A stretch of DNA of 23,717 nucleotides from Bryobacteraceae bacterium (GCA_030039005.1 JASHQT010000200.1:1-23717), one strand, 5' to 3'; numbered from the stretch's first letter, positions 16,770 through 23,717 are shown. The notes: a model not told the origin generated them from the sequence alone. A program made the numbers and translations.

Positions 16770-17606
16770 GTGCCGCCGGAATCGTCCGCCCGAAGCCCCA
16801 GGAACCGCCGGACGCTGCCGGTCCAGCTTCTGGTGCGCTACGGCGGCATCGCCATTGCGGCCGGCGTCGTGCTGAGCGGCTGCATCTGGGCTTCGGAAAG
16901 TTTCGAGCGCTTTCTGATTCGCGATCCGCGATTTTTTTTGCCCGGCCCTCCCGATTATGGACTGGAAAGTCCCAACCTGCAGCTACTCGGCGTCAAGTAC
17001 GCCTCACGGCGCGACATTCTGCGCCTCTTCGATCTCGATTACGGCCGCAGCTTGTATCTGTTCCCGCTCGCCGCGCGCCGTAAGCAATTGCTGGGCGTGC
17101 ATTGGGTGCACGACGCTTCGGTGGCCAGGATCTGGCCGAACCGGGTGATCGTGCAAATCACCGAACGCAAACCCGTGGCCTTCATCCGGCTGCCCGCCGA
17201 GAGCATGTTGCGCTGGGCGCTGATCGACGATGACGGCGTGATTCTCGATCCGCCCGTCAAAGCATCTTTCCAGCTCCCTGTTTTATCCGGTGTAATGGGC
17301 ACCGAGAACCAGGAAAAGCGCAGCGTTCGCGTGCGGCGGATGAAGCGTCTGATGCGCGATCTGGGGCCGCTGGCCGGCAACGTCTCGGAAGTGGACGCTT
17401 CCGATCTGGACGACCTGAAGATCACCGAAAAGGCCGGCGGCGACGCCGTGCTGCTCATGCTCGGCGATCGCAATTTTTCTTCGCGCCTGAGGAACTTCCT
17501 CGATCATTATCCCGACATTCACCGCAAGATGCCGCAGGCGAGTACGTTCGATTTGCGGCTCGACGACCGCATTACCGGCCTGGAGAGCCCGCGGAATGGC
17601 CAATAA
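16770..17606 (+). CDS. ftsQ: Cell division protein FtsQ/DivIB
   Basis: Bitopic membrane protein that joins FtsL and FtsB and regulates the septal synthases. The 278-residue product has a short basic cytoplasmic tail, one hydrophobic segment around residues 22-41, then a POTRA-like domain (about 68-135, VKYASRRDILRLFDL to VQITERKPVAFIRL) and an FtsQ beta domain with WALIDDDGVIL and a conserved-looking KAGGDAVLLMLGD strand region. Sequence identity in this family is low, so position between murC and ftsA supports the call. The start is GTG directly after the murC stop. The gene overlaps ftsA by 11 bp. A T8 run (16932-16939) lies in the early coding region. Confidence 0.92.
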   Translation: MPPESSARSPRNRRTLPVQLLVRYGGIAIAAGVVLSGCIWASESFERFLIRDPRFFLPGPPDYGLESPNLQLLGVKYASRRDILRLFDLDYGRSLYLFPLAARRKQLLGVHWVHDASVARIWPNRVIVQITERKPVAFIRLPAESMLRWALIDDDGVILDPPVKASFQLPVLSGVMGTENQEKRSVRVRRMKRLMRDLGPLAGNVSEVDASDLDDLKITEKAGGDAVLLMLGDRNFSSRLRNFLDHYPDIHRKMPQASTFDLRLDDRITGLESPRNGQ

Positions 17607-18795
17607 GCCGCAGGCCGCGGTGGGTCTGGACCTGGGAAGCTCGCGCACCCGCTGCCTCATCTTGCTCATCGAAGACGGCCGCTTGCGCTATGGCGGACAC
17701 AGCGAAGTCCCCTCCGATGGCTGGAGCAAAGGCCGATTGGCGGACCAGCAAGCCGTCACCACCTGTGTGCGCGCCGTGGTGCAGCAGGCCGAAGCGCAGG
17801 CACGAGTGGCCGTGGATGCGCTAGTGGTGGGCATCGGGGGATCGGGCATCGAAGGCATCAACAGCCGGGGAATTTATGAATTCGGGCGCCCGCGCCCGGT
17901 CACCCTCGACGACATGGAATATGCGGTGGCGCGCAGCGAGCACGTGCGCTTGGAAGAAGACCGCATGATCCTGCATCTGTTCCCGCAGGATTTCACCCTC
18001 GACGGCCGCGCCGGCAAACGCTATCCGCGCGGATCCATCTGCTCGCGCCTGGAAGCCAACGTCCATATGGTCACCTGCTCCGAACAGGAGCACTACGCAA
18101 TTCTCCACGCCGTTCACCAGGCGTCCTATGCCGTCGAAGAATCGATGTTTGAGCCGGTGGCCACCGCTTACGCGTCGGTGAATCGCGATGACCGCAATCG
18201 CGGCGTCGCGGTGGTGGACATCGGCAAACAATCCACGGACCTGGTGGTCTACGACGGAGAAGCGGTTCTGCTGGCGCGCAGCCTGGCGATCTCGGCCGAT
18301 CATTTTACGCGCGACGTGGCCGTCGGGCTGACCGTGCAGTATGACGACGCCGAGCGCCTCAAAATCGAGTACGGCTGCGCCATGCTGGGCCTGACGTCCG
18401 ACAACAGTTACATCGAAGTGCCGTCCAACGAAGGCCGCCTGCCGCGCGAAGCTCCGCGCCGGCAGTTGAACGAAATCCTGGAAGCGCGCGCCGAAGAGCT
18501 TTTCATCCACGTGGGATCGGAACTGGTGACCATCGGGATGGAGCAGAAGCTCTTGGAAGGCGTTCTATTGGCCGGCGGGGGAGCGATGCTGAACGGCATG
18601 TGCGACATGGCCGAACGCGTGCTGAACTGCCCGGCCCGCAACGCGATCCCGGAGGGCATCCAGGATTTGCCGGACGATCTTTGCAATCCGGTGTGGGCCA
18701 CGGCCGCCGGGTTGGCGCGCTACTCGGCGCGCTTGAGAAGTAATCGGGAGAGCAAGCGCAGAGCTCCCGGTTTGATGGGGATGTTGTTTCGGTGA
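17596..18795 (+). CDS. ftsA: Cell division protein FtsA, divergent
   Basis: Actin-like ATPase that tethers FtsZ filaments to the membrane. The 399-residue product has the N-terminal phosphate loop VGLDLGSSRTRCLIL (9-23), FPQDFTLDG (129-137), FEPVATAYA (186-194), the adenosine-site VLLAGGGAML (323-332), and a C-terminal basic and hydrophobic end, GLMGMLFR, that could be the membrane-targeting helix. Two conserved spots are unusual. The second phosphate motif reads DIGKQSTDL at 208-216 where DIGGGTTD is usual, and the segment normally close to PVGMSGVRLE reads PRGSICSRLE. Identity is clear from context and overall pattern. It overlaps ftsQ by 11 bp, and its TGA lies inside the run-up to ftsZ. 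Confidence 0.95.
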   Translation: MANKPQAAVGLDLGSSRTRCLILLIEDGRLRYGGHSEVPSDGWSKGRLADQQAVTTCVRAVVQQAEAQARVAVDALVVGIGGSGIEGINSRGIYEFGRPRPVTLDDMEYAVARSEHVRLEEDRMILHLFPQDFTLDGRAGKRYPRGSICSRLEANVHMVTCSEQEHYAILHAVHQASYAVEESMFEPVATAYASVNRDDRNRGVAVVDIGKQSTDLVVYDGEAVLLARSLAISADHFTRDVAVGLTVQYDDAERLKIEYGCAMLGLTSDNSYIEVPSNEGRLPREAPRRQLNEILEARAEELFIHVGSELVTIGMEQKLLEGVLLAGGGAMLNGMCDMAERVLNCPARNAIPEGIQDLPDDLCNPVWATAAGLARYSARLRSNRESKRRAPGLMGMLFR

Positions 18796-18833
18796 TGTAC
18801 AGGCGATCCAAGGAATCGCCAGAGGAGACGTCC

Positions 18834-20099
18834 ATGGACGCATTGAAATTCGCCATACAAGAAGAAGCTCTTGCCGGCACCAAGATCAAGGTGGTGGGAG
18901 TGGGCGGTGGCGGCTCGAACGCCGTCGCCAGAATGATGAACGAAGGCTTGCAGGGCGTCGAGTTTCACATCCTGAATACCGACGTCCAGGCGCTGAATGC
19001 GTCGCAGGTGCCCAATAAGCTGGCCATCGGCTCGAAGGTGACCAATGGTCTCGGAGCCGGCTCGGATCCCGCGCTCGGCAGGCAAGCCGCGCTCGAAGAT
19101 ACCGAGCGCATCATTGAGGTGCTGGAAGGCGCCGACATGGTCTTCGTGACCGCGGGGCTGGGCGGCGGTACCGGAACCGGCGCGGCGCCCGTGGTAGCGT
19201 CACTGGCCAAGGAATTAAACGCGCTCACCGTGGCGGTGATTACGAAGCCCTTCGCCTTCGAAGGGCCGCGGCGGATGAAACAGGCCGACCGCGGGCTTTC
19301 CGAGCTCGGTGGCACGGTGGACACGGTGATCACGGTGCCTAACGACCGGCTGCTCGAACTGGTTCCGCGCGGCACCAGCTTCTTTGAAGCCTTCCGCATC
19401 GCCGACGACATTTTGCGCCAGGCCGTGCAAGGCATCAGCGACATCATCACAACGCCCGGTCTCATCAATCGCGACTTTTCCGACATCCGCGCGATCATGC
19501 TCGGCATGGGTTACGCGATGATGGGCACTGCGACGGCTTCGGGCGAAAACGCATCGATCGAAGCCGCGCGCCAGGCCATCAGTTCGCCGCTGATGGAGGA
19601 GGGCGGCGTGAAGGGCGCGCGTGGTGTGTTGATCAACATTACCGGCTCGAGCAAGCTGAGCCTGCACGACGTGAACGAAGCCTGCTCCCTGATTCGCGGC
19701 GCCACGGCCAACGAAGACGCGCAGATCAATTTCGGCGTGGTGCTGAACGAATCGCTGAAGGATACGGTGAAGATTACGGTCATTGCCACCGGGTTCCAGC
19801 GCGACAACCTGCCGCAACTGCAGCGTCGCGAGCCGGTGATGCAATCCGTGCCGGTAGAGCCAATAGTCTTCCAGAACTTGCCGCCGGTGCCGCCGCCTGC
19901 CGCGCCCGCGCCGGTTCCCTCTCCCGAGCCGTTGTTTTCAAGCGGCCTGAGCACCGGATCGTCCTACTTCAACGAGCGGCCCGCGCCGGAACCCGAGCCC
20001 GAAGCCGAGCCTGTCATGGAAGATCACCCGCCCATGGCCATCCCGGACGATCTGGAAGTGCCGGCGTTCATGCGCCGCGAGCGCCGGTTATACCAGTAG
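18834..20099 (+). CDS. ftsZ: Cell division protein FtsZ
   Basis: Tubulin-like GTPase that forms the division ring. The 421-residue protein shows VVGVGGGGSNAV (20-31), the tubulin signature GGGTGTG (110-116), the T7-loop NRDFSDI at 212-218 (usually NxDFAD, a conservative Ala to Ser change), a Pro/Glu-rich linker (about 330-400) and the C-terminal peptide IPDDLEVPAFMRRER (403-417) that binds FtsA and other partners. The frame is open from GTG 18792, overlapping the ftsA stop, but ATG 18834 has a strong AGAGGAG six bases upstream and a family-like N-terminus. It is the last dcw gene here. No hairpin terminator follows; the next promoter begins within a few bases. Confidence 0.98.
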   Translation: MDALKFAIQEEALAGTKIKVVGVGGGGSNAVARMMNEGLQGVEFHILNTDVQALNASQVPNKLAIGSKVTNGLGAGSDPALGRQAALEDTERIIEVLEGADMVFVTAGLGGGTGTGAAPVVASLAKELNALTVAVITKPFAFEGPRRMKQADRGLSELGGTVDTVITVPNDRLLELVPRGTSFFEAFRIADDILRQAVQGISDIITTPGLINRDFSDIRAIMLGMGYAMMGTATASGENASIEAARQAISSPLMEEGGVKGARGVLINITGSSKLSLHDVNEACSLIRGATANEDAQINFGVVLNESLKDTVKITVIATGFQRDNLPQLQRREPVMQSVPVEPIVFQNLPPVPPPAAPAPVPSPEPLFSSGLSTGSSYFNERPAPEPEPEAEPVMEDHPPMAIPDDLEVPAFMRRERRLYQ

Positions 20100-20102
20100 T
20101 TT

Positions 20103-20148
20103 TTGACTTTACCAAGTTTACCTGTATATATTGAATTCGGAGGTAATA
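20103..20148 (+). promoter_or_regulatory. Promoter, repeat operator and ribosome-binding site of the toxin-antitoxin-like module
   Basis: TTGACT (20103-20108) and TATATT (20127-20132) are 18 bp apart, each five of six to consensus; TATATA at 20125 with a 16-bp spacer is an alternative. TTTACC occurs twice inside the spacer (20108-20113 and 20117-20122), and GGTAA follows at 20142-20146 in inverted orientation, a plausible autorepressor site. GGAGG (20139-20143) lies five bases before GTG 20149. This is the best promoter seen in the window. Confidence 0.6.
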
Positions 20149-20661
20149 GTGCCGACTTCAGAGAATGTCATTCGTGTTGCCGATGAGGCTTGGGTTGCGC
20201 TCGCCCTTTTACATCGCGAGCATCCGGAACGAGTTTCGTTTTCTCCCCGGGAAATTATCGATCGCGCTAAGGAGGAACGGGTGGCCGCCGAATTCAGGCC
20301 TGGCATCCAGCCCCACATCTATTTGCATAATGTGGCAAACGTGCCGCCGAATTCTGCACGTTACCGAATGTTCTACCGGCTGACCGATGATTCCTATCGG
20401 CTGTTTCGCGTCACGGATACGGCTCATCCTTTGCGCAAAGGCAAAATAGTGCCCGAGCGCGACGAGCTTCCGGAAAAGTATCATTATCTGCTCGACTGGT
20501 ACGAAAAAGAATATTGCTCGGAGACCACACCTAGGAGCGAGGAGGATGATCCGATCCTGCGAATGCGCGGACTTGGCAAGGAGATTTGGGCCGATACTGA
20601 TGCCGACGAGTACGTTCGATCTCTCCGCATGAATTGGGATGTCAGTGCCAGCAGTCGATAG
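20149..20661 (+). CDS. Putative antitoxin: winged-helix-like domain plus PIN-antitoxin-like C-terminal tail
   Basis: I know no gene name for it. The 170-residue product appears to have two parts. Residues 8-90 (from VADEAWVALALLHREHPERVSFSPREI to YRMFYRLTDDSYRLFRV) look like a winged-helix domain resembling the N-terminal domains of some restriction-type proteins; this is by feel, not by search. Residues 134-163 (DPILRMRGLGKEIWADTDAD and on to EYVRSLRMNW) resemble the short C-terminal tail that I associate with small antitoxins encoded next to PIN toxins. The partner PIN gene starts five bases later, with its ribosome-binding site overlapping this stop codon. GTG 20149 is chosen over TTG 20131 because GGAGG precedes it at five bases and the TTG falls in the promoter. 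Base composition looks less GC-rich than the neighbours, compatible with transfer. Confidence 0.7.
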   Translation: MPTSENVIRVADEAWVALALLHREHPERVSFSPREIIDRAKEERVAAEFRPGIQPHIYLHNVANVPPNSARYRMFYRLTDDSYRLFRVTDTAHPLRKGKIVPERDELPEKYHYLLDWYEKEYCSETTPRSEEDDPILRMRGLGKEIWADTDADEYVRSLRMNWDVSASSR

Positions 20662-20666
20662 GAACC

Positions 20667-21092
20667 ATGGCGAACATCTTCTGGGATACCAACGTTTTTG
20701 TTTACCTGTTCGAGGACCATCCGGAGTACGGGCACAGGGTTGACGATCTCCGCCGTGAAATGCTCAGACGAAACGACCGCCTCTTCACCAGCACAATTAC
20801 AATTGGCGAAATTCTAGTGAAGCCCCTATCGAGGGGTGACCGCGCACTTGCGAAACAATACCGAGAGTTGTTTGCCTCTCCGCAAGTAACTGTCTCCACC
20901 TTTGACTTGGACGCTGCTGAGGCTTACGCGATCATCCGACAAGACCGCACGATCACACCGCCGGACGCAATTCAATTGGCGTGCGCGGCCGCTGCGCAAG
21001 TTGACTTGTTCATCACAAATGACACTCGACTGAGGCGTAAGAACATACCCGGAATCAAATTCATTTCGAGCTTAGCCGAGGCGCCCATCTAG
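20667..21092 (+). CDS. PIN-domain ribonuclease, VapC-like toxin
   Basis: Small 141-residue PIN-domain protein, predicted Mg-dependent endoribonuclease and toxin of the module. All four acidic metal-binding positions of the fold are present: Asp7 (WDTNVF), Glu48 (TITIGEIL), Asp100 (TPPDAIQLACA) and Asp119 (FITNDTRL), so the enzyme is probably active. ATG 20667 is preferred over the in-frame TTG 20634 because MANIFWDTN is a typical PIN N-terminus. AGGA (20660-20663) overlaps the upstream stop codon, suggesting translation coupled to the putative antitoxin. The RNA target cannot be read from sequence. It ends 15 bp before the stop of the convergent adaptor gene. Confidence 0.88.
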   Translation: MANIFWDTNVFVYLFEDHPEYGHRVDDLRREMLRRNDRLFTSTITIGEILVKPLSRGDRALAKQYRELFASPQVTVSTFDLDAAEAYAIIRQDRTITPPDAIQLACAAAAQVDLFITNDTRLRRKNIPGIKFISSLAEAPI

Positions 21093-21107
21093 TTATCGAA
21101 TCACACA

Positions 21108-22325
21108 CTACTGAAACACCGGTTGTACGCGCGAGCCGTTCTGGATCAGCTTCTCCGACGGTAGCGCCACCGCGTCGCCGGCCTGCAATCCCGAAAGCAC
21201 CTGCGATTTGGTATAGCTCGATACGCCCAGGATGATCTTGCGCCACACCACGCGATCGCCTTGTAACAGCAGCACGCCGGTTTCCGAATCCTGGCGCCGG
21301 ATAGCTTCCTTCGGAATGGCGACCGCATTGTTCACCACGGTGGCTTGAATGTCCGCGTTGATATTGGCGTTGGGGAGCAGATCGCGATCCGGATTTTCGA
21401 TGATGCATCCCACTTCGCCCACCTGGCGCGTCCCCAACGGCACGATCTGCGTCGGCAGCTTGTCTACTTGCCCCTTCCATTGATGGCCCGGCATGGCGTC
21501 CCAAGTGATGACCACCGGCTCGCCCTGGCGCACCTTGCCTAAATCGGGTTCGTCCACGTACACGGTCACGCGCACCTGACCGAGGCGCCCCACCTTAGCG
21601 ATCAGATCGCCGGGATTCACATAGGCGCCCTGCTTCAGGTCGAAGTCATACAGGGTTCCATCCATCGGCGCGCGTAGAACACTGAGGTCCAGATTGCTCT
21701 GCGCCACCGCCGCGGCGGATTGCGCTTCTTGTATACGCGCTTTGGCGATTTGCTTGTCGGTACCCGTGACGAGCGCCACTTTGTTTTTTTCGAGCGACTG
21801 GATTCTTAACTGGAGCTGATCCACAAGCTGGCGGGCGGCATCCACTTCCTGTCGCGTGGCGGCTTGCTTGGCGAGCAGGCGGTCCAGCGCTTGATAGCTT
21901 TTTTGCGCGGCATCCAAATCGAGCCGCGCGCGGGCGAGGTCCGATTCGATCTGCTGCCTTTCGGCCACCCGCCCACCCTGCGCCAACACTTGCTCCTGCG
22001 CCTTAGCTTCCTGAATCGCGGCTTGGGCCTTCGCCAGATCGGCCTTCGCCACGCGCGTATCCAACTCCACCAGGGGCTGGTCCGTCGTCACGTGCTGACC
22101 TCGGCTCACATATACCTGCGTCACCACGCCGGAACGCTCCGCGCGCACGGGCATCCATTCGATAGGTTCCACTTTTCCGTTCGTATTCAGCGAGCTGACC
22201 AGGATTTCGCGAGCGACTTTCACGAAATCCACTTCGGGCGGACCGGCCCTCTTGCTGGCCGCCCATATGATGATCACGGCTGCCGCGACTAGAGGAATGG
22301 CGAGCCAGCTTCGGCTACGGCTCAC
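21108..22325 (-). CDS. Periplasmic adaptor subunit of an efflux system (HlyD/RND/MacA-like)
   Basis: Membrane-fusion protein that bridges an inner-membrane transporter to an outer-membrane channel. The 405-residue product has an N-terminal anchor (about residues 8-23), a first lipoyl half (VRAERSGVVTQVYVSRGQHV, about 60-79), a long alpha-hairpin coiled coil rich in Ala, Gln and Arg (about 92-215), a second lipoyl half (LRAPMDGTLYDFDLKQGAYV) and beta-barrel and membrane-proximal domains ending in VALPSEKLIQNGSRVQPVF. The start is GTG with GAGG about nine bases upstream. No transporter or outer-membrane channel gene is in the window; the downstream side is occupied by the toxin-antitoxin-like genes in convergent orientation. 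Substrate unknown; MacA-like partners are possible. Confidence 0.9.
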   Translation of the reverse strand: MSRSRSWLAIPLVAAAVIIIWAASKRAGPPEVDFVKVAREILVSSLNTNGKVEPIEWMPVRAERSGVVTQVYVSRGQHVTTDQPLVELDTRVAKADLAKAQAAIQEAKAQEQVLAQGGRVAERQQIESDLARARLDLDAAQKSYQALDRLLAKQAATRQEVDAARQLVDQLQLRIQSLEKNKVALVTGTDKQIAKARIQEAQSAAAVAQSNLDLSVLRAPMDGTLYDFDLKQGAYVNPGDLIAKVGRLGQVRVTVYVDEPDLGKVRQGEPVVITWDAMPGHQWKGQVDKLPTQIVPLGTRQVGEVGCIIENPDRDLLPNANINADIQATVVNNAVAIPKEAIRRQDSETGVLLLQGDRVVWRKIILGVSSYTKSQVLSGLQAGDAVALPSEKLIQNGSRVQPVFQ

Positions 22326-22354
22326 GTAGAGATCCTCGAAAATGGGACAACTCT

Positions 22355-22374
22355 CATTCTCCCAGAATGCATTC
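22355..22374. promoter_or_regulatory. Inverted repeat upstream of the adaptor gene, possible operator
   Basis: CATTCT (22355-22360), CCC, AGAATG (22364-22369) is a perfect inverted repeat with six-base arms; the right arm also forms a ten-base palindrome, GAATGCATTC, at 22365-22374. It lies in the 71-bp gap between the biotin carrier gene and the adaptor gene, about 40 bases before the adaptor start. The stem is weak and no T run follows on either strand, so a regulator site is likelier than a terminator. Confidence 0.3.
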
Positions 22375-22396
22375 CAAAACTAAATATTCCCCAAAT

Positions 22397-22849
22397 CTAT
22401 TCAATCACTAGCAAGGTATCGCCCGCGCCCACCGTGTCGCCGGCTTGCACCCGGATTTCCGTCACGCGCCCGGGACGCGCCGCCTTCATCTCGTTTTGCA
22501 TCTTCATGGCTTCCACGACGATCAGCCCCTGTCCCACATCCACGGAATCGCCCGCGTTCACCAGGACGCGGATGACTTTGCCGGGCATGGGCGCACTCAC
22601 GTTCTGGCGTCCCGATCCAACGGAGGCGCGGGAAGCGCGGCTGGTGTCCCGGGGGTCGCGGACCTCCACCCGGAGGGTTCGCCCGTGCGTCTCGGCATCC
22701 AGGCCTTCCGAGCTCGGCGCCAGGCGAATTTCGTAACTCGCGCCGTTGAGCAGCACGGAATAGACGCCCGGCTCCACTTGCCTCACGATGCCGAGTTGAT
22801 CGGAGTCGATTTCGATCGTGCGGCCGTCCACGGCCACTTGCCATTTCAT
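22397..22849 (-). CDS. Biotin carboxyl carrier protein of an acyl-CoA carboxylase
   Basis: Small 150-residue carrier whose biotinylated lysine moves carboxyl groups between the carboxylase and transferase sites. The C-terminal biotinyl domain (about 82-150) holds the attachment motif EAMKMQNEM, with Lys116 as the biotin site, preceded by APMPGKVIRVLVNAGDSV. The N-terminal part (1-80) resembles the beta-rich linker region of fused alpha subunits of propionyl- or methylcrotonyl-CoA carboxylases more than classic AccB. It starts ten bases after the biotin carboxylase stop on the same strand, so the two are co-transcribed and correspond to a split alpha subunit. Which acyl-CoA is carboxylated cannot be told without the transferase, which is not in the window. 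Confidence 0.92.
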   Translation of the reverse strand: MKWQVAVDGRTIEIDSDQLGIVRQVEPGVYSVLLNGASYEIRLAPSSEGLDAETHGRTLRVEVRDPRDTSRASRASVGSGRQNVSAPMPGKVIRVLVNAGDSVDVGQGLIVVEAMKMQNEMKAARPGRVTEIRVQAGDTVGAGDTLLVIE

Positions 22850-22859
22850 CGGGCCTTGT

Positions 22860-23717
22860 TCACCGTAGAAGCCCGGCTCGCCCCTCGGTGAGCCAGCGGC
22901 TGCTCTCCGCCTTTGCCGTCGGGAGCTTAGTGGGACGCGCCTCGAAGTGCGCTACCGCGGCCAGCGCGACGGCGAGATCGAGGTCCTGCGGCGGCTCGGC
23001 GGGCGAGTTTCGGCGCGCCAGGTAGTCGGGAATGAACTCAGTGGAGAGATTTCCCGCGCGGAACTCCTGGTCGTCCATGATTTGGCGGCAGAATGCGATG
23101 TCAGTCTTAACACCCGTAATGCTGTACTCGGCCAGGGCGCGCTCCAGCCTTTGGATCGCCGTGCTACGGTCCGGCCCCCACGCGATCAGCTTGGCGAGCA
23201 GCGCGTCGTACTCGAGTGGCACTGTCCAGCCCGGATACACGCCGGAATCCAGCCGCACGCCGGGCCCACCGGGCTCGCGCAGTTGCTCGATTTTTCCCGG
23301 CGACGGCAGAAAATTGTTCTCCGGATCTTCGGCGGTAACGCGACATTCCATGGCCCATCCGCGCCAAGCGAGGTCGTTCTGTGTAAACGGCAGAGGCTCC
23401 CCGGACGCAATCCTCAACTGCAACTGAACTAAATCGTAGCCTGTGACCAACTCCGTCACCGGGTGCTCTACTTGCAGGCGCGTGTTCACTTCCAGGAAGT
23501 AGAAGTTGCCATGCTGATCCGTCAAGAACTCCACCGTGCCCAGGTTGTAATAACCGGCGGCGCGCGCTACTTTCAGGGCTGCTTCGCCCATGCGCGAGCG
23601 CATCTCGGGACGCTCGGCGACGAACGGCGACGGACATTCCTCCACGATCTTTTGATAACGCCGCTGGAGCGAGCATTCGCGCTCGCCCAGATGTACTAGG
23701 TTGCCGTGCCGGTCGCC
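22860..23717 (-). CDS. Biotin carboxylase subunit of acyl-CoA carboxylase, 5' end outside the window
   Basis: ATP-grasp enzyme that carboxylates biotin on the carrier protein using bicarbonate. 285 C-terminal residues are visible and the frame stays open to the right edge; it begins with GDRHGNLVHLGERECSLQRR, so a GTG at 23645 is internal. Further landmarks are NFYFLEVNTRLQVEHPVTE (catalytic Glu, Asn and Arg region), AMECRVTAEDPENNFLPSPG and YDALLAKLIAWG. Full-length enzymes are about 450-500 residues, so roughly 170-200 are missing. A tail of about 50 residues after the usual end of the domain, rich in Ala and Pro, is poorly conserved. It pairs with the downstream carrier gene; the AccC role in fatty acid synthesis versus a propionyl- or methylcrotonyl-CoA enzyme is open. 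Confidence 0.93.
   Translation of the reverse strand, partial: GDRHGNLVHLGERECSLQRRYQKIVEECPSPFVAERPEMRSRMGEAALKVARAAGYYNLGTVEFLTDQHGNFYFLEVNTRLQVEHPVTELVTGYDLVQLQLRIASGEPLPFTQNDLAWRGWAMECRVTAEDPENNFLPSPGKIEQLREPGGPGVRLDSGVYPGWTVPLEYDALLAKLIAWGPDRSTAIQRLERALAEYSITGVKTDIAFCRQIMDDQEFRAGNLSTEFIPDYLARRNSPAEPPQDLDLAVALAAVAHFEARPTKLPTAKAESSRWLTEGRAGLLR

Noticed and set aside
18792..18833. Upstream FtsZ start at GTG 18792 or ATG 18795
   Set aside because: No ribosome-binding site at family spacing, whereas ATG 18834 has AGAGGAG six bases before it.
20097..20112. T-rich stretch after the ftsZ stop as an intrinsic terminator
   Set aside because: No GC stem precedes the Ts, and the stretch contains the -35 box of the next promoter.
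22355..22369. CATTCT/AGAATG hairpin as terminator of the biotin carrier operon
   Set aside because: Arms are short and AT-rich, and no T run follows on the minus strand.
1..23717. CRISPR array, tRNA or rRNA genes, insertion sequences
   Set aside because: Scanned by eye; no regularly spaced repeats, cloverleaf-like sequence, transposase frame or terminal repeats were found.

Overview
The window looks like a piece of a high-GC Acidobacteriota chromosome, most likely a Solibacter/Bryobacter relative. This is inferred from gene content and style, plus one short interspersed hairpin (5611-5640) whose reverse-strand reading frame gives the peptide LPYGRGSV, which I recall as common in that group. 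No tRNA, rRNA, CRISPR array or insertion sequence is visible, and no stretch longer than 300 bp lacks a gene.

Layout: (1) 1-3109 (+) holds the 3' part of leuS and an overlapping gene for an exported HEAT-repeat protein. (2) 3089-3622 (-) is a family I inorganic pyrophosphatase, convergent with the HEAT gene and divergent from mraZ. (3) 3762-20099 (+) is an almost complete division and cell wall (dcw) cluster in canonical order: mraZ, rsmH, ftsL, ftsI, murE, murF, mraY, murD, ftsW, murG, murC, ftsQ, ftsA, ftsZ. Genes are packed with gaps of 0 to 44 bp or short overlaps. murB and ddl, often found between murC and ftsQ, are absent. MurE carries the DNPR motif of meso-diaminopimelate-adding enzymes, so the wall is predicted to be DAP-type. 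FtsI carries a C-terminal PASTA domain. (4) 20103-21092 (+) is a two-gene toxin-antitoxin-like module with its own promoter: a 170-aa protein with a winged-helix-like N-terminus and an antitoxin-like C-terminal tail, followed by a PIN-domain ribonuclease. (5) 21108-23717 (-) holds a HlyD/RND-type periplasmic adaptor, a biotin carboxyl carrier protein and a biotin carboxylase that runs off the right edge.

How it works together: the Mur ligases MurC, D, E and F build UDP-MurNAc-pentapeptide, MraY and MurG build lipid I and lipid II, and FtsW with FtsI polymerise and crosslink septal wall. FtsZ and FtsA form the cytoplasmic ring, while FtsQ and FtsL link it to the synthases. MraZ probably represses the operon through AAAGTGG-type boxes just upstream of and overlapping its own start. 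A TTGACA-type promoter candidate at the murG/murC junction could give murC-ftsQ-ftsA-ftsZ a separate supply of transcript.

The most novel-looking element is the module after ftsZ. Its upstream gene appears to combine a DNA-binding-like domain with the short acidic and aromatic tail seen on small PIN antitoxins. Several gene starts were moved from the longest open frame to better-supported codons (mraZ, murE, murD, ftsZ and both module genes), with reasons given in each entry.
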